This document shows, piece after piece, positions 11,801 through 26,069 of a DNA stretch of 64,000 bases (its first letter is position 1; every line of letters begins with the position of its first letter). Below the pieces are notes generated by a model. That model saw only the letters and a program-made list of their open reading frames with translations, did no database searches and was not told where the DNA came from. Made by a program: the position numbers and the translations under genes. Source of the DNA: Apostichopus japonicus (Eukaryota; Echinodermata; Holothuroidea; Aspidochirotida; Stichopodidae); the NCBI RefSeq assembly GCF_037975245.1, contig NC_092578.1, positions 12,878,321 through 12,942,320 on the forward strand, in the 5' to 3' direction.

Positions 11801-12859
11801 ACAAGAGTGGATGACATACTTATATGTAAGTGTATAGGAAGTTCATGCTGAGAGAAAGGGGCCCGGCCTGCGGTTTTGAGAGTGGTCGAATCAAGAATGA
11901 ACTATTATGTTTCTTTGGTAAAGCTGACTATTCCGCTCGATATTACTCGCCGGTAAACGTACATATAACGCAACATTTAATAATAAATACGACAGAGAGA
12001 ATAAATAAAAATAACAATTGTTCCAATATAGATTTATTCCAAATATCGTTTATTTCCGAACTGTTTAAGTGTATTTGTGTGTAAACCATTAGTACTTCCC
12101 GTCACCATGTTACGATGTAACACCCATTACACGCTTCGGTTCGGTTTTCCTTGCGTTCAAAGAGTAAGATCTGAGGATAAAAACGACGAAAATTTCAAAT
12201 TTTCAAACTTAATCCTTGAAAACATTTGTACCGTATGTAAAACACTATACTTATTCACGATAAAGGTACTATAATCTATATAGGTACATAGGCCATATAT
12301 TAAAGTGTTATGCCTACAAAAACGTCCCACAGTGAATTTTTGTCCGGCCCTCATTCAGTGAAAGAGAACCGTAAGCAAAATATTTGAATAATGTAGTATT
12401 TAGATTTGTTATATTGTTATCCCCCTCCCCCCCCCCCCCACACGATTCCTATGCCCCTGGTTGAGGATAACGATGTACTTGCACATGTACTTGCAAATAT
12501 ATATATATATATATGTATATATACTATTCACAACATATATTTCATACTATATCTACGACTATCAATGGTAACCCATGTGGTACTTGTACATGGTATATTT
12601 AAAGTTACACACGACTTGGCAAACAGGCAAAAGTAACATATATGTCTAATTTGCTTCTCCTAACAGAATAAACAAGTATCCGCACTATCGATGCATTTCA
12701 CATAATCTAACTTACACTTCTTCATCTATAGGGTTCATGTCCGTCAGACATCATTACACAGAACTACACTGGGCAGTTGAACCACTACAGTAACATGTCA
12801 TCCTCGAAGTGGGCCTATAAATAGTACCGGATGCCCAAGTGTGGCCATTCCTGGTGCAA

Positions 12860-14072
12860 TCAGCATCTGTGTATAGAAATATACATACAATATACAAGTA
12901 TCTGTCTGTTTGCTCTGTTAGGCTCTACGAATGTAATTATGATTGGTTCAGACAAGAGTTCATCGATACAGATCGTACAACACCCACAGTAATTAACTCC
13001 TTCTGGACAGCTAGTCCATATTTGAGTCACTAAAAACCCGGCCGCAGTCACAGTATGAATTCCACACAAATATAGTCCGCTCACCTCTATATAACAACTG
13101 TATATGGTTCCATATACTTTGTCGTGCTGGATCAACGGAAAGGCAAGTACATAAATGCTTCCAAACTATCGTATGGCCAACTTCATAAACTATCGTGTTA
13201 GGTAACAAACCAAACTAGTTACTACTGGGTATCTTCATGTATATACTTGTAGTATTCTGTACCATGGCCTTTCACAAACGATAATATATTATACGCTGTA
13301 TTCCAAAGCCATAGAACGATCTAGTTGTGCTTCCACGGACTTAAGTTTTCACTCCAACACCAATAGCTACCGATATTTTTGGTAACCAATCTGCAAAAGT
13401 TGTGCTAATTATAGCATTTTGCCATGTGGCAGGAAAGTACAATTTTAAGGACTTATATTAACCCAAGCTAGGGTGTGCTATGGCCAGCCAATGAGGTCAC
13501 AATGAGCTGTCTTCTACGCTTTGTCGTAACAAACAAACATCGAAGCGACCATGTGAGGCAGACAGGGGCAGAAATTCGACAACGCGACATTAAAGTTGCC
13601 GACAATGTGAAGAATACACTATAGACCGTACCCTTTGCAGTGGTTACGTCTTAGTAGCCCCCCAATCAAATTTTGTTGGTGAAAATTCGGGAAATATGCT
13701 GAGAATTTGTCGGGCACCTACTGAAAGAAAAATAAATTGCAATGTGTTTTTCAATGATTAAACTTATATTATTAATATCATTATTATTTTAACGACTCCC
13801 CAAAAATGGTAATAACACGGCAAAATGATTGTATGTAATTGGCATGCGATGAACTAACCAATTAATGCATGCCTATATGATATGTACATTAAGATGTTGA
13901 ACGCGCGCGGAGCGCTCGAACAAGTCGTTACAGCCCCTCCCCCCCCCCCCAATCAAATTGGGCTCCTACGCCAATGCCTGTTATGCCTGCATTTTATGAA
14001 AGCACTTACTGATGGTTGATACGGCAACGACCGCCAACACCACAAGAAAAAGGCAAACGTCTTCAGATTCAT
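12860..14072 (-). pseudogene. Candidate secreted Cys-rich peptide gene, copy B (frameshifted)
   Basis: The exon arrangement matches copy C: exon 1 at 14010-14072 and exon 2 at 12860-13029. Exon 1 is 63 nt instead of 64 because one A is missing in the CACCAACAAG stretch. This shifts the frame inside the hydrophobic signal core and destroys the predicted product. Exon 2 is intact and differs from C by few bases. This pattern suggests B is a decaying duplicate, unless the 1 bp loss is an assembly error. Confidence 0.4.
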
Positions 14073-17000
14073 CTTGAGTAAAATTTGTCTTCTGCTTGAC
14101 TGAGGAAATAAGGAAATGAGGTGTTTGTTTGAACATATACAACACACTTTATGTGTCAAGAGACATATATAGACACATTTCACAGGGATAGCTGAAGATT
14201 GAGTCGGGGGAAGTGGTGCGCACACAGAGAGAGGTAGTGGGACGTGGGACTTTTATTTGAGCGAGCAAGGCACAAAATTACCGGAACATTTCTGAAGAAA
14301 ACAATCCCACACTTCCCTGAATCCCTGTCTGATATACGTGAGCAAATTCACCCAAACTGAAAATAGGCCTATAGTCATACACCGTACGAATTGACCGGCA
14401 TCCCATCGCAAAATGTATAGCGTAAAATGTGATGCAGTATATTTGCCTATTTATTCAGTAATTGCAAATGAGTGACCCCCCCCCCCCTCACACACACAGC
14501 GAGGATCCGTCGGCAATGGGCATTATTCTTTGCAAATACTTTGGGAAGAAAAGCACAAACGGCGAGCTGCAATATGATTCATTCATATTTGCATCAAAAC
14601 CCGACATAATTCCAAAATCGCTGAACAACTCAACCGATATCTGCACAATATAGCTGCAATCATGAGCTGCATATATAGATGCAAGAATGTTTTCAGACAA
14701 TGGTTAAGGGACTATTAGCCAATCAAATTACGGGAAATTTGTAAATGCATCATTGACTGTTTTTAGCTTGAAAATCTCTGAGATGGAAATATTGTTAACT
14801 GTGCCGTGCGGGGTTGAAATGTTATTTACTTGTTTTCAAAGTCAAACAAATTCAATCATCGTAGGATTGGAAGAAATTTTGATTCTTTTGTGAAGAATTT
14901 GTGCTTCTTTTTGGTAAACAAAAAGATGTTCATTCCAAAATCTGTTTTGTTATATTTTGCATATATACAACTCTATAGTATTAGTAGATTTTGATGTCCA
15001 GTTCATAATACTGAAATCAACAGTCACAAAATGTGCAATTCTATTGCAGGGCGAAAATTGCTACATAAATTTGGTCAATTGCTATACAATACCAATTATA
15101 TGTAGCATTGTTTTTGCTTCGCAAAAATAGGGCAATCATATACATTGTCGACCAAATTCAGAAATGTATCATAGAGATCTTATTAAAACATTTTTTTTTC
15201 AGTTTGGAGCGCTCGATATGTCGCTAAACGTTGAAATACACTATGATGACCTGCTACACACCAAACGGTGTAAAGTTTAACAAGAAATAGAGAATGAAAT
15301 ATAATAATATAAATCGAGAGGGAAAAAATGTTAATATGTAATAATGATGAGAAGTGTCTTGTATCGTATTGTTCAAGTTACTTTCAAAATAAAAAGCACA
15401 AACGGGAATCTTTTACCAGGTTTTCGAAATAAGACAAGAACAGTTGTTGAATACTATATCAGCATTGCACACAAATATTCTAGAAAGCCCCTCCCCTCCC
15501 CCCCCCCCCTCTCTTACTCCCTGTCCAAAATTGACTGTCAGTTTTACTCAAACTTGAGAAAAAACTTTTACTTCTATCCATTTAGTATTTTGCTTTACTA
15601 ATGTCCTGAATAGACTAAATTTACATTTCTTAACGTCTACATGGGAATCATTATGGAGGTCTGGAAAAGTAAAATTTGAATATTTTTAGTAAGTTTAGCA
15701 ATCCAAATTTGGTGGCCGATAAGTCGGCAATTGATTCACTTACTGCAGTGATTCAAGAAATAGTGAAAATATGTACACACATCTAATATGAAAACATAAG
15801 ATAATATTATATAATAGTGGGTCTGTACTAATGATGAGATGTGTTGCAATCGTTAGGTACATTCTGAAACGATTTTGCCACTGATGGAGACACCTACTTG
15901 CAGTTTATTTGTACAAAAGAGCTTTAAGCTTAATTTGGATGAAGGATACAGTCTAAGAGTTAAAGAAATATTAATGAGGATACAAATTGTGAGAGTCAAA
16001 GAAAATTAATTGCTGCAAATTGAATAGAGTTGAAATATTTTATTATATATACAGTAGTGAAACTATAGGCTTTTATAGAAGCTATGAAAATATGAAAGAA
16101 ACTTACCGAGTTTGGTTGGAGCTGTATATCTTCTCACAGTTAATATGAAAATTTCACTATGAATGCTCTTCTTTTAAGTGATTTTTAAAAATTGATTTTG
16201 GTGTTTTCAATACGACACGTCTCTTTCTAGGGCGCCAGGGCGGCTGCAAAAATTAATTTATTTTGTTGTTTTCAATACGACATGTCCTTTCTAGGACGCC
16301 AGGGCGGCTGCAAAATGAAATCTTTTGCTGGTTGTGTGCTTTCTAATCTGGTTATTGGAGCAGGGAGTTGTTATGGAACCCTGATCCCCTGTTCGGAGTG
16401 TAAGGCACGACCAGTGACCTCTACCAGTGACCTCTACCAGTGACCTCTACTGGTAGAGGTCAACCTGTCAATGTGCATATCACATAGGCATGCATCGGTT
16501 ATTATATCGCATGCTATTAGCATACAATCATTTGCCGTGTTATTACCCTCCCATATTGGTTGTAACTATTGGGGGAAGTAGTTACAATAATAATGATCAT
16601 AATAATATCAATTTAACCATTGAAAGTCACTTTGTAAATTATTTTTCTTTCAGTAGGTGCCCGAAAAGTTATCAGCATATTGCCCGAATTTTCACAAACA
16701 TTTTTGGTTGGGGTGCTGCAGCCCCCCAGCTCACCCCCTCCCCGCCTCCTAGGCCTATGCAACTATATGGAGACTTGAACACCAATCATATTAGCCGAGG
16801 CAATCTTGCATTTTTGCGGATTTATTTTTTGCTCAAGGTCCCCAAATAGTGAGTACTTTAAAAATTATTTGTCGAGGCCTGAGAAGAAGCAAGTTGTATT
16901 TGGTAGATATCAATTTGTATGCTGAATACAAGGACAGCGTCCATTTGGGTTATCAGCTGCAAAAGTGAATATTGTTTGTCATATCTCAATGCTTTTTACA

Positions 17001-17650
17001 GGACTTCTCTGAAGTATGTGGCTTATCCTGGCTATACGCTACAGCATAGTGTGTCACGTTCATATAACATTATTCATGTAGCATCATCGAAACCAACATG
17101 CAGTTTTTCTGCCTGGTTTAGAATATCTGAAAAGTCCTAGCGACTATGGCAAATCCATATGGGACAAACAACGCATAATATATCCCCGCATAAATACGAA
17201 TCTATGCGCGTAAATTCGAATAAATACGCGTATTAAATCAGGCAATAACTGATATGTCTTATAGCTTTCACAAACGAGTTATCACTTGGAAGCCTCGCCA
17301 GTGCAATAAATGAGAGATTACGAATTTAGTCTCTATTGACGTACACCCAGGCCAAACGTATATGGCAAGCCACGTGGGACAAACACCGCGTAACATATCC
17401 GCGTATTAATTTGAATATATACGCGAATTAATTTGAATATATCCGTGTATTAATTCGAATATATCACGTACATAACTCAAATACATATTAGGATTAAATT
17501 CAAATATATACACGTATTAATTCGAATATATACACGTATTAAATCATGCTGTTGTCTATATCAAGTGCGTTTATATATATATATATTACTGTATGCGGTG
17601 TTTGTCCCACATGGCTTGCCATACGCAACTCACCACATATAACCTGCGAC

Positions 17651-19056
17651 CAGGGACGTAGCTAATGCCTGGCGATTAGGGGGGGGGGGGGGGTGTAGTG
17701 GCTGAAATTCCAACTGGATGGGTTTTGAAGCCAGAAAATTCCGACTGCTGCCTTGTTGGTAAAATCGAGAGGTTTCTCAACATCATGGATTTCTCGTCCA
17801 CTGTACAATTGAGATAATCAGTTGTAACTATAGTTAAACCTAGCCTAGGGCGCAATGGAATTTGGAAAAGCCGATATTTTGAAGAATATAATTTGTACAA
17901 CAAAAAATGAAGGTGATCATCAATAAGTTAAAAATCCTTAGATGCGATCTGGTGCAATGTTTTGCCAGTTTCATAATTATCATATGATATCATATTATCA
18001 GCAGATTTTGTTTCCGGTTTAAGTAATTCTTTTACATGTTCTTTTACATATTATATCAAAAAGACAAACATAGTGCTCTTTTACAATTTTTCCAGTAGGA
18101 TGATTCTTGTTTATTGTCCAATGTCTAGACTTTAATACATTTGACGAACTTAACTGATGGACAATATAAACTTTCATATTTAGCAGTGTAATAATTATTT
18201 ATAGGAAGCGCGTATCACGTACGATTGATAGCTTAGCTTCATAACATGCTGTTCGTGCAACAACTTATGACGAATCATAGAAAGGATGAGAACGCCCGTT
18301 GTCGTCGTCGTTGTGCATACAGTTAGTAACTTTCCATCGAGTGCGGGTAGGTAGGCTATATTTATTTTATTACGCAGTGGCCAACTGTAGGCTGGTAATT
18401 GGCTATAGGCTAGGGTTAGCTAATTGCATCTGCCAAACTAAGTAGCTGAATCAGTAGGCTGAATGTTACTACGATTATATTTGAGTTAACGGAGCTGACG
18501 AGTAACAAGGTCAAAAGAGCACTGACAAAATACCATACAAAAAACCAACAGTTTATAAAAAATTTTCGACAGTGAAAGGGGCGGGGGGGGGGGGAGGAGC
18601 AGTTGCTCCCATTGCTCTCCCCTGGCTACGTCACTGATATATACTGAACTTACTTGAAGCTATTGAACAGGGTCAACCCACCCAATAGCAAAATAAGTAC
18701 ATAAATAAACCGAATTGAAGTTGGCGAACGTTGTACGGTAGTTCTATTAGGCATTTTGGTTTTAGAGTATTCAAAATTACACGAAGTTTTGTATGGTGGA
18801 GTATAAGGATCGCGAGAAACAATTTCTCAAAGTGGCAAGGAACACGTGGTAAATATGACTGATTAAAGGTCAATTTTGACCGATTTGTTTAATTTTTAGG
18901 TCATTGACAGTACAGGAATATATCTAGGTAAATTAGAGTGCGACAGTCGGAAATTCCGACTGTCGCACTCCAATTTTCCAACTATCGTCAGTTTTACCAA
19001 GTTTATGGGTGAGACACCCCCATGCCCCCCCCCCCCCCCCTCTAGCGACGTCACTG
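17651..19056. mobile_element. hAT-type non-autonomous element, copy B
   Basis: This is the same element as at 7837-9248, with the same CCTGCGAC duplication (17643-17650 and 19057-19064). It differs mainly in poly-G/C tract lengths, so it was carried along by duplication of the unit and was not inserted independently. Confidence 0.8.
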
Positions 19057-22000
19057 CCTGCGACCCATCTTTGGACGCCAACAATCTGGCCACAATGGAC
19101 GCGTACGGTTTTCAGACTGATGAATATGCATTATGAGAGATTTCTTGGGGGTTCCCCCAAAAATCAAAACCCCAGCTGAAAGTCACACTATTCAAAGTCA
19201 TAGGCTACGTGAGGATTAAAAAGGACCCGTTACATAAGAAAATGAGCGCAGCGAGACTGTAAAAATAGGAAGCATCGTAAGCAACATTTGGAAAGTTTAG
19301 AGTATGTAATGAGAATTGCTCGCCTTCAGTGTGAGTTTATTGTTCGGACGTTTTGCATTTAGATCAGGTATTTTGTTTAATTTTTCAAATGTATCGGTAG
19401 TTTATCTGTATTGCACAGACCAGATCCGCGAAAAAAATTATCTCAAACTATGTGTGGCCTGGACCAAGATTATATTGTGTAAAATACTATGCTTCGGTAG
19501 ATTCTACGCAATGGCACAGGGAGTATTATTTTGTACGCAGAAAGACAAGAGTCTGTGCTTTGGTACAGCTTATAAATACCTTGACGGTTTGAGTGAATAC
19601 CTTTTCTCTCCATGAACACCCTTCCGCCTAAATATGTGTGTGTGTTAAATCACCATTATTACTATTATTATAACGCTTTATACACTTTGTAATGACTAAC
19701 CATAGACCTAGACTTACATGCATACTGTGTCAGAATTTGATAACTTTGTCATTTTATGCTAAGACTTTGATGATTAAAAGTATTTCCTTGAAGTATAATT
19801 AAGCATGGTATATATTACAGTGCTTATTATAATATAAGTAGGCACTTAACCAGAGCTGTTCAATATAAATAATAAAAAGATACAAGATAAACAGCTGACC
19901 TCTTAACTCTATTTGTGCTATAAAGGGAGGAGAGCAGGGGATGGATTAAAAATTTCCAAATATTATTCGCTGAATGTCAGGACACTTAGAAGAAAAGACA
20001 AGCCATCGTCAAAGAAAGGTATAAGCACTGATACAGTGATTTTGGCCCAAATTAAATCAATCTACAAGTTGAAGCCAATTAAAGACAATTAAACACAGAT
20101 GGAGTCCTAATGAAAATATGTGGTGTTTACTCCTAGTTATGGACACAACAACAGATGGAAGAAATATCACCATATAGTTCTGTCTCAGCCTTTCTTATAA
20201 TTTTTCTGTGTATATTATGATTTGGCAGTAACTTTGTTAGAGGCCGTCTGATAATTCTACCTCATTTCAATTGCCTGCATCACATTATGTACTGAAACGG
20301 TCTTTACTGAAACAGTGCTGCTCTTTTGTTCTGTTCCTCTACCGCACTCAGTCAGACTCAGGATATCTTCCTACCCCCTCCCTATTCCCTCCCCTCTGCC
20401 CTCCCCTTTTCCTGTCCCTTCCGCACACTCACAAAGTAAAGATTAAAATACCAAGTTCTGGTGTTCAAAGTAGAAACTGATAGATTAGAATAGAATTTTT
20501 TTACGTTAAATTTTACGCATTTTGCATGCATGGTAACTGACTTTTGCCAAATTTGTTCGCGCGATTCACGTGTACTAGCTAGGTTGATAAGCGTGATAGT
20601 TTTTTCTCCCTTTCTATGCACGATATCTAGCTACCACAACATTTTCCGAGGGCTTCGCTCGCCGCACTAGCGACACTGTTTTGGTGACAGTCCTTTCATC
20701 GGCCCACTTCGTATGCATGGTAGCCAGCAACTACACCATTTTCTCTACGCTCACTAGCTGCACTTCTGCTGTCAGTGATACCTTGCGCATTTTTCATGCA
20801 TGAAACCTGGATATCAGAACTTTTCGCTCGCTTCGCGCGCGTTTTCATCATTGGTATCACGCATCCTTGATGTAGGCTACATCATAAACTTTCACTCCAA
20901 CATGACCTATATACGACTCCTAATGCAACCATTCTAAATACTCGCCGTTTTGCTCGCGCTTTGAGCTATGAGCCAAAATGTTACTTTTTAAACTTTTGAT
21001 CGACTTGTGATTGATGGTCAGATGCGTGTGCAGAAATTTCCACGGGGGGGGGGGGGTCAAACATGTGATTAAATGTAGTGACTGCAATACTGGGGGAGGG
21101 TTCTAAGTGGAGGGGGTGTCCCCCTCCCCTTTTAGAGATATTTTAATAAGGAAGTGTACTTAGATGCAAACTGGTGCAGTATTATGCCATTTGTTGTAGT
21201 AAATTATCTTCATTATTTAGCCAACATTTTCGAGCAGGCCCCCTCCCTGCACACGCCCCTGATGGTGCATTCAACAGTAGTATACTTCCGTAAGTCAGTA
21301 ACTGTTGCAGTTAGTTCTAGGTTCACCCCCATTTTTACTAGACTAATAGCCTAAACCCCGCCTACATCGGCTGTCAATCAATCGTCGAAATTTCCGAGGA
21401 GGGGAATGTCCGGGGGAAAACTGTCCGGGACAATTGTCAAGGGGGGGGGGGGGAATTATCATGGTTGGGAATTGTCTGGAGTGGGAATTCTCTGGGGAAC
21501 AATTGCCAGGATTGGGAATTGTCCGAGGGGAATCGTCCGGGGGGGGTAATCGTCCGGGGGGGGGATTCGTCCAAGGGGAGTTGTTCGGAAGCCCGTACAA
21601 GAGTGGATGGCATACTTATATGTAAGTGTATAGGAAGTTCATGCTGAGAGAAAGGGGACCGGCCTGCGGTTTTGAGAGTGGTCGAATCAAGAATGAACTA
21701 TTATGTTTCTTTGGTAAAGCTGACTATTCCGCTCGATATTACTCGCCGATAAACGTACATATAACGCAATATTTAATAATAAATACGACAGAGAGAATAA
21801 ATAAAAATAACAATTGTTCCAATATAGATTTATTCCAAATATCGTTTTTTCCGAACTGTTTAAGTGTATTTGTGTGTAAACCATTAGTACTTCCGGTCAC
21901 CATGTTACGATGTAACACCCATTACACGCTTCGGTTCGGTTTTCCTTGCGTTCAAAGAGTAAGATCTGAGGATAAAAACGACGAAAATTTCAAATTTTCA

Positions 22001-22648
22001 AACTTAATCCTTGAAAACATTTGTACCGTATGTAAAACACTATACTTATTCACGATAAAGGTACTATAATCTATATAGGTACATAGGCCATATATTAAAG
22101 TGTTATGCCTACAAAAACGTCCCACAGTGAATTTTTGTCCGGCCCTCATTCAGTGAAAGAGAACCGTAAGCAAAATATTTGAATAATGTAGTATTTAGAT
22201 TTGTTATATTGTTATCCCCCTCCCCCCCCCCCACACGATTCCTATGCCCCTGGTTGAGGATAACGATGTACTTGCACATGTACTTGCAAATATATATATA
22301 TATATATATATACTATTCACAACATATATTTTATACTATATCTACGACTATCGATGGTAATCCATGTGGTACTTGTACATGGTATATTTAAAGTTACACA
22401 CGACTTGGCAAACAGGCAAAAGTAACATATATGTCTAATTTGCTTCTCCTAACAGAATAAACAAGTATCCCCACTATCGATGCATTTCACATAATCTAAC
22501 TTACACTTCTTCATCTATAGGGTTCATGTCCGTCAGACATCATTACACAGAACTACACTGGGCAGTTGAACCACTACAGTAACATGTCATCCTCGAAGTG
22601 GGCCTATAAACAGTACCAGATGCCCAAGTGTGGCCATTCCTGGTGCAA

Positions 22649-23859
22649 TCAGCATCTGTGTATAGAAATATACATACAATATACAAGTATCTGTCTGTTT
22701 GCTCTGTTAGGCTCTACGAATGTAATTATGATTGGTTCAGACAAGAGTTCATCGATACAGATCGTACAACACCCACAGTAGTTAACTCCTTCTGGACAGC
22801 TAGTCCATATTTGAGTCACTAAAAACCCGGCCGCAGTCACAGTATGAATTCCACACAAATATAGTCCGCCCACCTCTATATAACAACTGTATATGGTTCC
22901 ATATACTTTGTCGTGCTGGATCAACGGAAAGGCAAGTACATAAATGCTTCCAAACTATCGTATGGCCAACTTCATAAAATATCGTGTTAGGTAACAAACC
23001 AAACTAGTTACTACTGGGTATCTTCATGTATATACTTGTAGTATTCTGTACCATGGCCTTTCACAAATGATAACATATTATACGCTGTATTCCAAAGCCA
23101 TAGAACGATCTAGTTGTGCTTCCACGGACTTAAGTTTTCACTCCAACACCAATAGCTACCGATATTTTCGGTAACCAATCTGCAAAAGTTGTGCAAATTA
23201 TAGCATTTTGCCATGTGGCGGGAAAGTACAATTTTATGGACTTATATTAACCCAAGCTAGGGTGTGCTATGGCCAGCCAATGAGGTCACAATGAGCTGTC
23301 TTCTACGCTTTGTCGTAACAAACAAACATCGAAGCGACCATGTGAGGCAGACAGGGGCAGAAATTCGACAACGCGACATTAAAGTTGCCGACAATGTGAA
23401 GAATACACTATAGACCGTACCCTTTGCAGTGGTTACGTCTTAGTAGCCCCCCAATCAAATTTTGTTGGTGAAAATTCGGGAAATATGCTGAGAATTTGTC
23501 GGGCACCTACTGAAAGAAAAATAAATTGCAATGTTTTTTTCAATGATTAAACTTATATTATTAATATCATTATTATTTTAACGACTCCCCAAAAATGGTA
23601 ATAACACGGCAAAATGATTGTATGTAATTGGCATGCGATGAACTAACCATTTAATGCCTATATGATATGTACATTAAGATGTTGAACGCGCGCGGAGCGC
23701 GCGAACAAGTCGTTACAGCCCCTCCCCCCCCCCCCCAATCAAATTGGGCTCCTACGCCAATGCCTGTTATGCCTGCATTTTATGAAAGCACTTACTGATG
23801 GTTGATACGGCAACGACCGCCAACACCAACAAGAAAAAGGCAAACGTCTTCAGATTCAT
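22649..23859 (-). CDS. Candidate small secreted Cys-rich peptide (IGFBP-like motif), copy C
   Basis: This is a predicted two-exon gene. Exon 1 (23796-23859) encodes a 21-residue signal peptide ending in AVVAVSTI and a GTAAGT donor. Exon 2 starts after the acceptor TTTTTAG at 22818, continues in phase 1 and runs to a stop at 22649, giving 77 aa. The mature part holds CPEGVNYCGCCTIC, that is C-x6-C-G-C-C-x2-C, close to the GCGCCxxC signature of the IGFBP or single insulin-binding domain, plus two C-terminal cysteines. It would be a secreted peptide of unknown role. The intron is about 980 bp; a further exon inside it or an alternative 3' end (a GTATGT donor lies within exon 2) is possible. No transcript evidence can be seen here, so the splice join is an inference. 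Confidence 0.4.
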
Positions 23860-24036
23860 CTTGAGTAAAATTTGTCTTCTGCTTGACTGAGGAAATAAAG
23901 AAATGAGGTGTTTGTTTGAACTTATACAACACACTTTATGTCTCAAGAGACATATATAGACACATTTCACAGGGATAGCTGAAGATTGAGTCGGGGGAAG
24001 TGATGCGCACACAGAGAGAGGTAGTGGGACGTGGGA

Positions 24037-24045
24037 CTTTTATTT
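24037..24045 (-). promoter_or_regulatory. TATA-like box upstream of candidate peptide gene, copy C
   Basis: On the minus strand AAATAAAAG lies about 180 bp upstream of the signal-peptide ATG at 23859. A CT-rich stretch follows about 25-30 bp downstream and could hold the transcription start. The same arrangement recurs in copies A and B. This rests on sequence resemblance only. Confidence 0.25.
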
Positions 24046-26069
24046 GAGCGAGCAAGGCACAAAATTACCGGAACATTTCTGAAGAAAACAATCCCACACT
24101 TCCCTGAATCCCTGTCTGATATACGTGAGCAAATTCACCCAAACTGAAAATAGGCCTATAGTCATACACCGTACGAATTGACCGGCATCCCATCGCAAAA
24201 TGTATAGCGTAAAATGCGATGCAGTATATTTGCCTATTTATTCAGTAATTGCAAATGAGTGAACCCCCCCCCCCCCCTCACACACACACAGCGAGGATCC
24301 GTCGGCAATGGGCATTATTCTTTGCAAATACTTTGGGAAGAAAAACACAAACGGCGAGCTGCAATATGATTCATTCATATTTGCATCAAAACCCGACATA
24401 ATTCTAAAATCGCTGAACAACTCAACCGATATCTGCACAATATAGCTGCAATCATGAGCTGCATATATAGATGCAAGAATGTTTTCAGACAATGGTTAAG
24501 GGACTATTAGCCAATCAAATTACGGGAAATTTGTAAATGCATCATTGACTGTTTTTAGCTTGAAAATCTCTGAGATGGAAATATTGTTAACTGTGCCGTG
24601 CGGGGTTGAAATGTTATTTACTTGTTTTCAAAGTCAAACAAATTCAATCATCGTAGGATTGGAAGAAATTTTGATTCTTTTGTGAAGAATTTGTGCTTCT
24701 TTTTGGTAAACAAAAAGATGTTCATTCCAAAATCTGTTTTGTTATATTTTGCATATATACAACTCTATAGTATTAGTAGATTTTGATGTCCAGTTCATAA
24801 TACTGAAATCAACAGTCACAAAATGTGCAATTCTATTGCAGGGCGAAAATTGCTACATAAATTTGGTCAATTGCTATACAATACCAATTATATGTAGCAT
24901 TGTTTTTGCTTCGCAAAAATAGGGCAATCATATACATTGTCGACCAAATTCAGAAATGTATCATAGAGATCTTATTAAAACATTTTTATGATTTCAGTTT
25001 GGAGCGCTCGATATGTCGCTAAACGTTGAAATACACTATGATGACCTGCTACACACCAAACGGTGTAAAGTTTAACAAGAAATAGAGAATGAAATATAAT
25101 AATATAAATAGAGAGGGAAAAAATGTTAATATGTAATAATGATGAGAAGTGTCTTGTATCGTATTGTTCAAGTTACTTTCAAAATAAAAAGCACAAACGG
25201 GAATCTTTTCCCAGGTTTTCGAAATGAGACAAGAACAGTTGTTGAATACTATCAGCATTGCACACAAATATTCTAGAAAGCCCCTCCCCTCCCCCCCCCC
25301 CCCTCTCTTACTCCCTGTCCAAAAATGACTGTCAGTTTTACTCAAACTTGAGAAAAAACTTTTACTTCTATCCATTTAGTATTTTGCTTTACTAATGTCC
25401 TGAATAGACTAAATTTACATTCCTTAACGTCTACATGGGAATCATTATGGAGGTCGGGAAAAGTAAAATTTGAATATTTTTAGTAAGTTTAGCAATCCAA
25501 ATTTGGTGGCCGATAAGTCGGCAATTTATTGATTAACTTACTGCAGTGATTCAAGAAATAGTGAAAGTATGTACACACATCTAATATGAAAACATAAGAT
25601 AATATTATATAATAGTAGGTCTGTACTAATGATGAGATGTGTTGCAATCGTTAGGTACATTCTGAAACGATTTTGCCACTGATGGAGACACCTACTTGCA
25701 GTTTATTTGTACAAAAGAGCTTTAAGCTTAATTTGGATGAAGGATACAGTCTAAGAGTTAAAGAAATATTAATGAGGATACAAATTGTGAGAGTCAAAGA
25801 AAATTAATTGCTGCAAATTGAATCGAGTTGAAATATTTTATTATATATACAGTAGTGAAACTATAGGCTTTTATAGAAACTATGAAAATATGAAAGAAAC
25901 TTACCGAGTTTGGTTGGAGCTGTATATCTTCTCACAGTTAATATGAAAATTTCACTATGAATGCTCTTCTTTTCAGTGATTTTTAAAAATTGATTTTGGT
26001 GTTTTCAATACGACACGTCTCTTTCTAGGGCGCCAGGGCGGCTGCAAAAATTAATTTATTTTGTTGTTT

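Larger units (their letters stand above)
1..11915. repeat. Copy A of ~9.8 kb tandem unit
   Basis: Compared by eye, this segment repeats at 11916 and 21712, each beginning TGGTAAAGCTGACTATTCCG; the phase is arbitrary because the array enters from the left edge. Copy A is about 2.1 kb longer than copy B because of a 1.8 kb P-like insert (307-2087) and a 367 bp hAT element (2494-2860). No long open reading frame runs through the unit; the short ORFs recurring at the same offset in every copy look like chance ORFs preserved by recent duplication. Recognisable parts are a candidate small secreted peptide gene on the minus strand, an internal hAT element (7837-9248), a foldback element (7545-7811), a 13 bp tandem repeat and a G-rich minisatellite. 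The rest is unassigned AT-rich DNA. Confidence 0.9.
11916..21711. repeat. Copy B of ~9.8 kb tandem unit
   Basis: Copy B is 9796 bp and directly adjoins copies A and C in the same orientation. It is nearly identical to C, differing mainly in homopolymer lengths and scattered substitutions. It shares derived indels with C, such as loss of about 10 bp in the CTACCGCATTCTACTC stretch seen at 10450 in A. It lacks the P-like and hAT insertions of A and the LINE of C, so it is the least interrupted version of the unit. Its candidate peptide exon carries a 1 bp deletion in the signal-peptide codons. Confidence 0.9.

Noticed and set aside
11554-11851. Overlapping Pro/Gly-rich ORFs on both strands
   Set aside because: They are translations of the G-rich minisatellite and shift frame between copies.
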